Of a stretch of DNA of 5,837 bases, positions 1-5,837 are shown one piece after another. Origin of the DNA: Butyrivibrio sp. UBA3740 (GTDB taxonomy: Bacteria > Bacillota > Clostridia > Lachnospirales > Lachnospiraceae); the NCBI GenBank assembly GCA_002372465.1, contig DFGW01000241.1, positions 1 through 5,837 on the forward strand, in the 5' to 3' direction. Position 1 is the stretch's first letter. Every line of letters begins with the position of its first letter. Below the pieces are notes generated by a model. It ran no database searches. It was not told the DNA's origin and saw only the letters and a list, made by a program, of their open reading frames with translations. A program made the translations under genes and the position numbers.

Positions 1-750
1 AAGGGCGGCGTTGGAAAGACAACAACTACAGCCAACGTTGGTACCGGACTTGCTAAACTTAATAAAAAGGTAGTACTTGTTGACACTGATATAGGACTTC
101 GTAACCTTGATGTGGTTATGGGGCTTGAGAACAGGATTGTTTACAACCTTGTTGATGTGGTTGAGGGCAACTGCAGAAGAAATCAGGCTCTTATTAAGGA
201 TAAAAAATATGACAATCTTTTCCTTATGCCTGCAGCCCAGACCAGGGACAAGACCAGCGTTACTCCGGAACAGATGAAACAGCTTACTGATGAATTGAAG
301 GAAGAGTTTGACTATGTAATCCTCGATTGTCCTGCTGGCATTGAACAGGGCTTTATGAATGCTATTGCAGGAGCTGACAGAGCTTTAATCGTTACAACAC
401 CTGAGGTTTCAGCAGTTCGTGACGCTGACAGGATCATAGGTCTTTTGGAATCCAGAGAGATCAAGAATCATCAGCTCATAGTAAACAGGCTTCGCCCCGA
501 CATGATCAAAAGAGGCGATATGATGTCTGCAGCTGATGTGGTAGATATCCTGGCAGTTGAGCTTATCGGACAGGTTCCTGATGATGAGAACATTGTTGTA
601 TCCACCAATAACGGTGAACCACTGGTAGGGGACAATTCACTGGCCGGACAGGCGTATATGAACATTTGCCGTCGTGTCACAGGAGAGAATGTTCCTTTCC
701 TTGATCTTGATTCTAAGAAAGGCATTTTTTCCTGGTTTAAGAAAAGGTGA
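1..750 (+). CDS. minD: Septum site-determining protein MinD (5' partial)
   Basis: MinD is the membrane-associated ATPase of the Min system, which recruits MinC to block FtsZ ring formation away from midcell and is stimulated by MinE. The reading frame is open from base 1, so the start lies outside the window. By comparison with E. coli MinD about 10 residues are missing. The first visible codons are the deviant Walker A motif KGGVGKTTT, with the signature lysine at codon 1 and the P-loop lysine at codon 6. Next come VDTDIGLRNLD (switch I region) and DYVILDCPAGIE, whose Asp109 matches the Walker B-type Asp120 of E. coli. The protein ends in GIFSWFKKR, the short amphipathic helix that anchors ATP-bound MinD to the membrane. 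The remaining length (249 codons) is normal. A minC gene is expected just upstream but cannot be seen. An ATG at 112 is internal and not the true start. Confidence 0.97.
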   Translation, partial: KGGVGKTTTTANVGTGLAKLNKKVVLVDTDIGLRNLDVVMGLENRIVYNLVDVVEGNCRRNQALIKDKKYDNLFLMPAAQTRDKTSVTPEQMKQLTDELKEEFDYVILDCPAGIEQGFMNAIAGADRALIVTTPEVSAVRDADRIIGLLESREIKNHQLIVNRLRPDMIKRGDMMSAADVVDILAVELIGQVPDDENIVVSTNNGEPLVGDNSLAGQAYMNICRRVTGENVPFLDLDSKKGIFSWFKKR

Positions 751-751
751 C

Positions 752-760
752 AAGGGGTGA
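752..760 (+). promoter_or_regulatory. minE ribosome binding site
   Basis: The purine-rich AAGGGGTGA lies about 8 bases before the ATG at 768. It decides the minE start in favour of 768 over the in-frame GTG at 747, which overlaps the minD stop codon and has no well-spaced Shine-Dalgarno sequence. Confidence 0.7.
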
Positions 761-767
761 CATCAAT

Positions 768-1046
768 ATGAAGATTACAGACTTTTTTAAGAAAAAATCA
801 TCAAGTGATGTTGCCAAGGACCGCCTTAAGCTTGTTCTTGTATCTGACAGAGCAAGCTGCGATCCGGAAGTGATGCAGAGGATCAGAAGCGACATCATAG
901 AAGTCCTTTCCAAGTATGCTGAGATCGATATGGATGGCATTGATATCAATATCACCCAGGTCGATGCAGAGGATAACACTGGAAAGACTGTACCTGCGCT
1001 ATACGCAAATATTCCTATCAAGAAGATGAACCACACAGCAAAATAA
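768..1046 (+). CDS. minE: Cell division topological specificity factor MinE
   Basis: MinE (92 residues from this start) stimulates the MinD ATPase and displaces MinD-MinC from the membrane, giving the inhibitor its spatial pattern. Residues 2-10, KITDFFKKK, fit the amphipathic membrane-contacting N-terminal helix of MinE. Residues 16-52 carry the anti-MinD region, seen as AKDRLKLVLVSDRA followed by a helix with IRSDIIEVLSKYAEID. The remainder, with NITQVD and ALYANIPI, is the beta-rich topological specificity domain. The length matches the family (about 85-95). The gene starts 17 bases after the minD stop, the normal minD-minE order, so the two are clearly co-transcribed. A GTG at 747 would add seven residues not typical of the family, and I consider it less likely. 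Confidence 0.95.
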   Translation: MKITDFFKKKSSSDVAKDRLKLVLVSDRASCDPEVMQRIRSDIIEVLSKYAEIDMDGIDINITQVDAEDNTGKTVPALYANIPIKKMNHTAK

Positions 1047-1047
1047 T

Positions 1048-3441
1048 ATGGAAAACACAAATCTGTCCCTTTCATCTAAGGAAGCTGAAAAGCTTCTTTT
1101 GGAAGGGAAGGGTAATACTCAAATCGAGAATATTGGTAAGACCAACAGGGATATCATCAAGGAGAACATTTTCACCTACTTTAACCTGATATTCTTTATT
1201 ATGGCTGTCCTTCTTATTGTGTCAGGAGCCTTTAATTCTCTGACATTTTTGCCGGTTGTTATCTGTAATGCCCTTATAGGTATCATTCAGGGGATCAAAG
1301 CCAAGAATGTGCTGGACAGACTAAAGGTACTTCACCAGACTACTGCTACGGTCATAAGAGACGGTCAGGAGAAAATTGTCCCTATTGATAAGCTTGTGCT
1401 GGGGGATATTATTGTTCTTAGCTCCGGCAATCAGATCTGTGCTGACGCTGTAGTTGTTGATGGGGAGATTGCTGTCAATGAAGCCCTCCTGACAGGTGAA
1501 GCTGATGAGATCATCAAAAATTCCGGGGCAGAGCTTATGTCCGGGAGCTTTGTGGTATCCGGAAAATGTCTTGCACGCCTTACGAGGGTAGGTCAGGATT
1601 CTTACATTTCCCAGCTGATGCTCAAAGCCAAGAAGATGCCTTCAGCAGAGCAATCCGAGATGGTAAAGTCCATCAATAAGATAGTTGCTTTTGCCGGACT
1701 TATCATTATTCCTGTGGGCATATGCCTTTTTGTTCAGAGCTTTTATATTCAGGGGAATTCCTTTGCCGAGAGTGTCCCTTCCATGGTGGCAGCACTTATC
1801 GGAATGATTCCTGAAGGTCTTTATCTGCTTCTTAGTATTACTTTGGGTCTTAGTACCATCAGGCTTGCGAAGCAGAAGGTCATGTTGCACGACATGAGAA
1901 GCATTGAAACTCTTGCAAGAGTTGATACCATATGCGTTGACAAAACCGGTACCATTACCGACAACAGCATGCTTGTGGCTGATGCTGTACTTGCTGATGT
2001 GTCAGATGATCCACAGGTCTTTGATTATTATGTTAATCTCATTGCGGATTACATCGGATGTGTTCCTGATGACAACATAACAATGCATGCTCTTGAGGAT
2101 TATTTTCCCATAAGAAACAGCAGAACCTGTGTATCCTTCCATTCCTTTTCTTCGAAATACAAGTACAGCGCTGTTCAGTTTACAGATGGATCCTTTGTTA
2201 TGGGGGCTCCGGAATTTATTTTGCAGGAGCGTTACTCCGAGTATAAGGATGTCATAGACGGATTTGCCCAAAGAGGTCTTCGTGTGCTTTGTTTTGCCTC
2301 CTATCTGGGCGGCGCCGATGGAAAAGAAGTCATAGATGAATCATCTTCAAATCTTTCTGTGGAGCTTCCTCAAGGCAAATTAACAGGCGCTGTATGTAAA
2401 CCGCTGGTATTTATTCTTTTACAGAATCCCGTAAGGGAAGCAGCTCCTGCCACCTTTGCTTACTTCAAAAAGCAGGGAGTTGATGTAAAGGTTATCTCAG
2501 GAGATAATCCTATGACCGTTTCTGAGGTGGCCAGGATCGCAGGAATCGATAATGCTGATAAGTACGTTGACGCCAGCACTTTGGAGGATGAAGACATCAA
2601 AGGAGCTGTCAGAAATTATACTGTTTTTGGTCGTGTTTCTCCTGAGCAAAAGCAGAAGATAGTAAGAGCTCTTAAAAAGGATGGACACACTGTTGCCATG
2701 ACAGGCGATGGTGTCAATGATATTCTCGCCATGAAGGATGCTGACTGTTCAATTGCCATGGCTGCCGGCTCTGATGCTGCTGTACAGGCTGCCCAGGTGG
2801 TCCTTATGAACAGCGATTTTTCAAATATGCCCAAGATTGTGGCAGAGGGCAGAAGGAATATCAACAATATCGAGAGGACAGCAACGCTGTTTTTGGTGAA
2901 AAATATCTTTTCACTGCTTCTTGCTGTGTTCTCAATCATAAATGTGCTGACATATCCTTTGCAGCCTTCACAGATCACCATGGTCAGTCTTTTTAATATT
3001 GGAATTCCGGGATTCTTTCTTGCCATGGAGCCCAATAACAGAAGGATTCAGGGACATTTTCTCGTTAAGGTATTATTAAAGGCAATGCCGGCAGCGCTGA
3101 CTGACTTTTTTGCCATTGCAGCACTGGTTGTGTTTGGCAATACCTTTGGTGTTGATCCAACAGATGTTTCCGTTGCTGCGACATTTCTTTTGGCCATAGT
3201 AGGATTTATTATCCTGACCAATATATGTACGCCTCTCAACAGATATAGATTAAGAGTAATCCTTGGCTGTGTTGCGGGGATGATAATTGCTGCTTTTATC
3301 TTTAACGACCTGTTCTCAATATCCTATGTATCAGTAGAGTGCGTAATGCTATTTGTTTTATTTGCCATTGCCACTGAACCCTTCATGCGTTATCTGACAA
3401 TGTTATTTACTTATTTGGAAGAAAAGATACAGCACAGGTAA
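1048..3441 (+). CDS. CtpE-like cation-transporting P-type ATPase
   Basis: A complete 797-residue membrane cation pump that forms a phospho-aspartate intermediate. Visible motifs in order: TM1-TM2 near residues 44-81; the actuator domain with TGE at 149-151; TM3 (about 212-231) and TM4 (about 245-273) with the ion-site PEGL at 255-258; the phosphorylation site DKTGTIT with Asp298; MGAPE at 385-389 in the nucleotide-binding domain, where many pumps have KGAPE; SGDNP at 485-488 with the G in front; the hinge motif TGDGVND at 552-558; then six predicted C-terminal helices from about 612. PEGL is typical of calcium-type (P2) pumps. IGIPGFFLAMEPN near 651-663 resembles the CtpE branch, whose mycobacterial member has been linked to calcium uptake. 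The substrate and direction here are inference. The HMA domain and CPx motif of copper/zinc pumps are absent. The gene starts one base after minE stops and has no clear Shine-Dalgarno sequence, so translation is probably coupled to minE. Confidence 0.9.
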   Translation: MENTNLSLSSKEAEKLLLEGKGNTQIENIGKTNRDIIKENIFTYFNLIFFIMAVLLIVSGAFNSLTFLPVVICNALIGIIQGIKAKNVLDRLKVLHQTTATVIRDGQEKIVPIDKLVLGDIIVLSSGNQICADAVVVDGEIAVNEALLTGEADEIIKNSGAELMSGSFVVSGKCLARLTRVGQDSYISQLMLKAKKMPSAEQSEMVKSINKIVAFAGLIIIPVGICLFVQSFYIQGNSFAESVPSMVAALIGMIPEGLYLLLSITLGLSTIRLAKQKVMLHDMRSIETLARVDTICVDKTGTITDNSMLVADAVLADVSDDPQVFDYYVNLIADYIGCVPDDNITMHALEDYFPIRNSRTCVSFHSFSSKYKYSAVQFTDGSFVMGAPEFILQERYSEYKDVIDGFAQRGLRVLCFASYLGGADGKEVIDESSSNLSVELPQGKLTGAVCKPLVFILLQNPVREAAPATFAYFKKQGVDVKVISGDNPMTVSEVARIAGIDNADKYVDASTLEDEDIKGAVRNYTVFGRVSPEQKQKIVRALKKDGHTVAMTGDGVNDILAMKDADCSIAMAAGSDAAVQAAQVVLMNSDFSNMPKIVAEGRRNINNIERTATLFLVKNIFSLLLAVFSIINVLTYPLQPSQITMVSLFNIGIPGFFLAMEPNNRRIQGHFLVKVLLKAMPAALTDFFAIAALVVFGNTFGVDPTDVSVAATFLLAIVGFIILTNICTPLNRYRLRVILGCVAGMIIAAFIFNDLFSISYVSVECVMLFVLFAIATEPFMRYLTMLFTYLEEKIQHR
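1078..1099 (+). other. Hairpin with GAAA tetraloop in the 5' end of the ATPase gene
   Basis: Bases 1078-1086 pair with 1091-1099 (AAGGAAGCT with AGCTTCTTT, one G-U pair) around a GAAA loop, about 30 bases into the ATPase reading frame. It is followed by only one more T and then GG, so it is not a convincing intrinsic terminator. It could slow ribosomes or polymerase between minE and the ATPase, or could simply follow from the codons for KEAEKLLL. Confidence 0.35.
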
Positions 3442-3445
3442 ATTG

Positions 3446-3454
3446 TGATATAAT
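3446..3454 (+). promoter_or_regulatory. Extended -10 promoter for ohrR
   Basis: TGATATAAT contains a perfect TATAAT (3449-3454) preceded by the TGn extension. It sits in the 47-base gap between the ATPase stop and ohrR. No good -35 hexamer is seen, the best at correct spacing being GATACA at 3426-3431, but an extended -10 can do without one. It would start transcription near 3461, giving a leader of about 28 bases with AGGAGA at 3478-3483 as the ribosome binding site. The gene probably has its own transcript in addition to any read-through from minE-ATPase. Confidence 0.55.
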
Positions 3455-3473
3455 AAATAGCATAAAATTTATT
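3452..3473. repeat. AT-rich inverted repeat, candidate OhrR operator
   Basis: AATAAAT (3452-3458) and ATTTATT (3467-3473) are perfect inverted copies 8 bases apart. They overlap the -10 hexamer and the expected transcription start, where a repressor would block initiation. OhrR proteins commonly repress their own gene and bind AT-rich palindromes. An AAATTGT at 3440-3446 resembles half of the known B. subtilis OhrR site. In such AT-rich DNA a 7-base repeat can arise by chance. Confidence 0.35.
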
Positions 3474-3488
3474 GTTTAGGAGAATGCT

Positions 3489-3932
3489 ATGGAAAACAGT
3501 CAGGACAAATATGAATCATTAAAGCTTGGCAATCAACTTTGCTTTCCGCTTTATGCCTGCTCAAAGGAGATCATCAGGAAGTATAAGCCTTACCTGGATG
3601 ATATAGATCTTACTTATACACAGTACATTACTATGATGGTCCTTTGGGAGAAGAAGACTGTTAATGTTAAGACTTTGGGAGAGTGCCTGTATCTTGATTC
3701 CGGTACTCTTACTCCGGTACTTAAAAAGCTTGAATCAAAGGGTTATATCACCAGAGTCAGATCCAGCGAAGATGAGAGAAACTTGGTGGTTACAATTACC
3801 AAGTCAGGAGAGGCTCTTAAGGATAAAGCCATCAATATTCCTGCTCAGATGGGCTCCTGTGTAAGGCTTTCAGTGGAGGAGTCCAAGCTTTTATATCAGC
3901 TTTTATATAAGATTATTGGAAATGTTAGATAA
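3489..3932 (+). CDS. ohrR: OhrR-type MarR-family organic hydroperoxide sensor/repressor
   Basis: A 147-residue dimeric winged-helix repressor that, in its family, leaves DNA when organic hydroperoxides oxidise a reactive cysteine. NQLCF places that cysteine at Cys18, aligning with Cys15 of B. subtilis OhrR. Tyr22, Tyr32 and Tyr43 match the Tyr19, Tyr29 and Tyr40 that surround it. TYTQYITMMVLWE (43-53 region), the recognition segment LYLDSGTLTP (67-76) and the wing RSSEDERN (91-98) all follow OhrR closely. Additional cysteines are Cys24, Cys66 and Cys124. Cys124 lies 106 residues from Cys18, nearly the spacing (105) of the disulfide-forming pair in Xanthomonas OhrR, so a two-cysteine mechanism is possible. 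The ATG at 3489 follows AGGAGA by five bases. The usual partner, an ohr peroxidase gene, is not next to it in this window, so its targets are unknown. Autoregulation through the upstream repeat is plausible. Confidence 0.88.
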   Translation: MENSQDKYESLKLGNQLCFPLYACSKEIIRKYKPYLDDIDLTYTQYITMMVLWEKKTVNVKTLGECLYLDSGTLTPVLKKLESKGYITRVRSSEDERNLVVTITKSGEALKDKAINIPAQMGSCVRLSVEESKLLYQLLYKIIGNVR

Positions 3933-3938
3933 TCTTTA

Positions 3939-3967
3939 TTGATTTTTTATTCTTTCAGAAATATAAT
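3939..3967 (+). promoter_or_regulatory. Sigma-A-type promoter for the metal sensor/echA unit
   Basis: TTGATT (3939-3944) and TATAAT (3962-3967) are separated by 17 bases, the ideal spacing, with 4/6 and 6/6 matches to consensus. The predicted start near 3974 would give a leader of about 90 bases before the sensor gene. It sits just after the ohrR stop codon. No intrinsic terminator is visible between ohrR and this promoter. Confidence 0.55.
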
Positions 3968-3981
3968 GATATTCGGTCAGT

Positions 3982-4047
3982 TGTGCGTTTTTGGGGAATT
4001 TATTATTTTTTGCTATTAAAAGTCAAAAAATTAACAAAAAACGCACA
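3982..4047 (+). repeat. Nested inverted repeats in the leader of the metal-sensor gene
   Basis: The outer arms TGTGCGTTTTT (3982-3992) and AAAAACGCACA (4037-4047) are perfect 11-base complements. Inside them ATTTTTTG (4005-4012) and CAAAAAAT (4024-4031) form a second perfect 8-base pair around an 11-base loop. The set begins a few bases after the predicted transcription start and ends 8 bases before the GGAGG ribosome binding site. It could be a leader RNA hairpin or a repressor-binding region. A GGGG tract at 3993-3996 flanked by A/T recalls the G-tract half-sites of CsoR/RcnR-family operators only loosely. No U-run follows the second arm, so it is not a typical terminator. Confidence 0.6.
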
Positions 4048-4055
4048 TTCTTTAT

Positions 4056-4060
4056 GGAGG
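4056..4060 (+). promoter_or_regulatory. Ribosome binding site of the metal-sensor gene
   Basis: A perfect GGAGG lies five bases before the ATG at 4066. It sets the start there rather than at the in-frame TTG at 3991, which would put the inverted repeat into coding sequence and add 25 residues unlike the family. Confidence 0.8.
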
Positions 4061-4065
4061 TTTTT

Positions 4066-4377
4066 ATGAGTTCAAAGAGTCATCATCATGAGCATCATGA
4101 ACATCACCATGATCCTGAACATATGAAGGCCATTGTCAACAGGCTTTCAAAGGCAATCGGTCATCTTGAGTCAGTCAAGAAGATGGTTGAAGATGACAGG
4201 GATTGTACTGAGGTTCTCATACAGTTGGCTGCTGTAAGGTCCGCTATCAATAACTGCGGAAAAGAGATACTGAAGGAACATATGAGTCACTGTATTGTTC
4301 ATGCAGTTCAGGACGGAGATGATGAGGCTATCATTGAACTAAATGAGGCCGTCGACAAATTTATGAAAAACTCATGA
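4066..4377 (+). CDS. CsoR/RcnR-family metal-sensing transcriptional repressor
   Basis: A 103-residue all-helical repressor of the CsoR/RcnR/FrmR family, which forms tetramers and releases DNA on binding its effector. The core, with NRLSKAIGHLESVKKMVED (25-43), then RDCTEVLIQLAAVRSAIN and KEILKEHMSHCIVHAV, is diagnostic. Metal-site residues are Cys47, His72 and Cys76, the C-H-C triad of copper-sensing CsoR. The N terminus is histidine-rich (His6-8, 10-11, 13-15, 19). His15 lies 32 residues before Cys47, which is the same offset as His3-Cys35 in RcnR and His21-Cys53 in the nickel sensor InrS. The full H-C-H-C set therefore matches InrS spacing (21-53-78-82, each shifted by 6). An extra Cys64 is also present. 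The persulfide sensors (CstR) lack the middle His, and FrmR lacks the last Cys, so both are less likely. The gene stands 44 bases before echA and is probably in one transcript with it. Whether it senses Ni, Cu or another ligand is not settled by sequence. Confidence 0.9.
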   Translation: MSSKSHHHEHHEHHHDPEHMKAIVNRLSKAIGHLESVKKMVEDDRDCTEVLIQLAAVRSAINNCGKEILKEHMSHCIVHAVQDGDDEAIIELNEAVDKFMKNS

Positions 4378-4405
4378 GCGTTCTGCTTTATGAGAATTGT
4401 ATGTG

Positions 4406-4412
4406 AAAGGGG
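4406..4412 (+). promoter_or_regulatory. Ribosome binding site deciding a TTG start
   Basis: AAAGGGG lies nine bases before TTG 4422. The frame has a stop (TGA) at 4404-4406 and the first in-frame ATG comes only at codon 19, inside the first membrane helix, so TTG is the supported start. Confidence 0.65.
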
Positions 4413-4421
4413 CGTAAGACC

Positions 4422-5837
4422 TTGGCTATTCCAATTTTAAACGTAGTAAACTTTCTTATTCTGTTTCCCTTCATCATGGCAATACTGATTGGTATTCTTA
4501 AGAATGCCAGCCCACTTCGCAGTGCTATTATTTTCCTTGGTGGTTTCACCATAATGGCAGCTGCTATTTATGTTGCTGTGAATGTACTTATCTCAGGGGA
4601 CACATCCCAGTTTGTTTATCTGGAGGAGACTCATATTCCGGACAAGATTGTCATCGGAGGAGAGATATTCCTTATGTGTCTTGTATGCTTCCTGTCAATC
4701 AAGTACAAGAAGTATTATGCAATTATCTTTTCCCTTGCAGGAACTATCCCTGTTCTTTGGATGGACCTTACAGGAAAAGTAGTTGAAGGAAACACTCATT
4801 TAAGGATCGATACCTTCGCAGCGGTTATGTACCTTATTGTTGGTATCGTAGGTATCCTTATCTGTATTTACGCATCAGGTTATATGAAGGATTATCACAA
4901 CCATCATACTGATGTAGAAGACAGATCCAATTACTTTTTGGCTCTTATGTTTGTATTCCTTGGAGCAATGTTTGGACTTATTTCATCTGATTCTCTTGGA
5001 TGGATCTATTTCTTCTGGGAGATCACTTCAGTATGTTCATTCCTCATGATTGGTTATACAAGAACACAGGAGGCTGTAGACAATTCCTTCAGAGCTCTTT
5101 GGATGAACCTTCTTGGTGGATGCGGATTTGCTGCAGGTCTTATGTTCTGCAATATGGCTCTTGGCATTTCAAACTTAAGTCAGGTTACAGATGGCGGATA
5201 CGATCTTGTTATCGTTCCTGTAACACTGTTTGCTTTTGCTGCACTTACCAAGAGTGCACAGTTCCCGTTCTCACGTTGGCTCCTTGGAGCCATGGTTGCA
5301 CCAACTCCTTCCAGTGCGTTGCTTCACTCAGCAACAATGGTTAAGATTGGTGTCTATATGCTGATCAGAGTTTCACCTGTTATGTACGGAACACTTACAG
5401 GTATAATGATCACAGTTATTGGCGGATTCACTTTCTTCGCAGCATCTCTTCTTGCTATTACCGTAAGCGATGGCAAAAAGGTGCTTGCTTATTCTACAAT
5501 TTCAAACCTTGGTCTTATCACTGCCTGCGCAGGAACAGGTACTACAGAGGGTGTCTGGGCAGCTGTTATGCTGGTTCTTTTCCACGCTGTATCAAAGTCA
5601 CTTCTGTTCCAGACCGTAGGTGACATTGAGAACTGTATGCACAGCCGTGATATCGAGGATATGCACGGACTTATCATCAAGCTTCCAAGACTGGCATTTA
5701 TCATGATCATCGGTATCTGCGGAATGTTCATGGCACCATTTGGTATGCTGGTTTCAAAGTGGGCAGCACTTAAGTCCTTCGTAGATTCAGGTTCTGTATG
5801 GTTGGTTCTTTTCCTTGTATTTGGTTCAGGAAGCACA
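4422..5837 (+). CDS. echA: Ech-type hydrogenase membrane subunit A / NuoL-like proton-translocating subunit (3' partial)
   Basis: An integral membrane protein of the NuoL/MrpA-D antiporter family, open through the last base (472 codons visible of a usual ~600-650). Visible family hallmarks: YASGYMKDYH at 150-159; FFWEITSVCSFLMIGYTRT with Glu200, matching the conserved TM5 glutamate of NuoL; TKSAQFPFSRWL with Lys277, the key TM7 lysine; APTPSSALLHSATMVK with His302 and Lys308; and HAVSKSLLF with His388 and Lys392. These residues form the proton path in complex I and its hydrogenase relatives. FRALWMNLLGG and the YHNHH loop look most like EchA of clostridial Ech hydrogenases, which oxidise ferredoxin, make H2 and pump ions. 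NuoL, MrpA/D or another group 4 hydrogenase subunit are alternatives, because echB-echF lie beyond the window. Translation starts at TTG behind AAAGGGG. It follows the metal-sensor gene by 44 bases with no terminator between, suggesting one operon. Confidence 0.75.
   Translation, partial: MAIPILNVVNFLILFPFIMAILIGILKNASPLRSAIIFLGGFTIMAAAIYVAVNVLISGDTSQFVYLEETHIPDKIVIGGEIFLMCLVCFLSIKYKKYYAIIFSLAGTIPVLWMDLTGKVVEGNTHLRIDTFAAVMYLIVGIVGILICIYASGYMKDYHNHHTDVEDRSNYFLALMFVFLGAMFGLISSDSLGWIYFFWEITSVCSFLMIGYTRTQEAVDNSFRALWMNLLGGCGFAAGLMFCNMALGISNLSQVTDGGYDLVIVPVTLFAFAALTKSAQFPFSRWLLGAMVAPTPSSALLHSATMVKIGVYMLIRVSPVMYGTLTGIMITVIGGFTFFAASLLAITVSDGKKVLAYSTISNLGLITACAGTGTTEGVWAAVMLVLFHAVSKSLLFQTVGDIENCMHSRDIEDMHGLIIKLPRLAFIMIIGICGMFMAPFGMLVSKWAALKSFVDSGSVWLVLFLVFGSGST

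Noticed and set aside
747..767. GTG start for MinE overlapping the minD stop codon
   Set aside because: No properly spaced ribosome binding site and it adds residues before the conserved amphipathic N terminus; the ATG at 768 has AAGGGG at good spacing.
2616..3035. 139-codon minus-strand open frame
   Set aside because: Antisense to the TGDGVND and TM5-TM6 region of the ATPase; no independent evidence of coding.
3698..3719. TCCGGTACT repeated at a 15-base interval
   Set aside because: It falls in the conserved SGTLTPVL recognition segment of OhrR, so codon choice explains it.
3886..3908. Direct repeat AGCTTTTATAT twice with a 12-base period
   Set aside because: It lies inside ohrR and encodes the helix LLYQLLY; an amphipathic helix periodicity explains it.
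3982..4047. Reading the inverted repeat as the ohrR transcription terminator
   Set aside because: The arms are 44 bases apart, no U-run follows, and a good promoter lies upstream of it.
3991..4065. Longer N-terminal form of the metal sensor starting at TTG 3991
   Set aside because: The added residues are unlike the family, the stretch holds the inverted repeats, and GGAGG precisely precedes ATG 4066.
4582..5344. Other-frame open frames of 66 and 114 codons within the EchA-like gene
   Set aside because: They show no family motifs and are out of frame with a strongly conserved membrane protein covering the same bases.
5489..5836. 115-codon minus-strand open frame
   Set aside because: Antisense shadow of the conserved NuoL/EchA-like frame, with no recognisable domain or start signals.

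Overview
The window reads as chromosome of an anaerobic low-to-mid GC Firmicute. The Min proteins, the OhrR-type regulator and an Ech-type hydrogenase membrane subunit together suggest a Clostridia member, most likely Lachnospiraceae. A rumen Butyrivibrio/Pseudobutyrivibrio-like genome would fit, since those are known to carry Ech, but the genus is an inference. All genes lie on the + strand, are tightly packed and have similar codon use. I see no insertion sequence, phage gene, tRNA, rRNA or CRISPR array, and no gene-free stretch longer than about 135 bases.

Bases 1-1046 hold the end of a division-site operon: minD (its first ~10 codons lie outside the window) and minE. One base after the minE stop begins a 797-residue P-type ATPase (1048-3441) resembling the CtpE-type cation pumps. 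It has no visible ribosome binding site of its own, so it is probably translated by coupling to minE.

A 47-base gap holding an extended -10 promoter and an AT-rich inverted repeat leads to a MarR-family gene (3489-3932). It is recognisable as OhrR, the organic-peroxide-sensing repressor, from its reactive Cys18, the conserved tyrosines and the LYLDSGTLTP recognition region. No ohr peroxidase gene lies beside it in the window.

A 133-base gap follows with a good sigma-A-type promoter and, just downstream, a nested pair of inverted repeats. It leads to a small CsoR/RcnR-family metal sensor (4066-4377) with a histidine-rich N terminus. Its H15-C47-H72-C76 spacing equals that of the cyanobacterial nickel sensor InrS. 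Forty-four bases further on, a TTG-initiated gene (4422 to the window end, incomplete) encodes a NuoL/antiporter-like subunit best read as EchA, the first membrane subunit of the energy-converting [NiFe] hydrogenase Ech. A putative nickel-type sensor directly ahead of a nickel hydrogenase gene is the most interesting point here: it suggests a metal-responsive operon controlling Ech, which is an inference to be tested.
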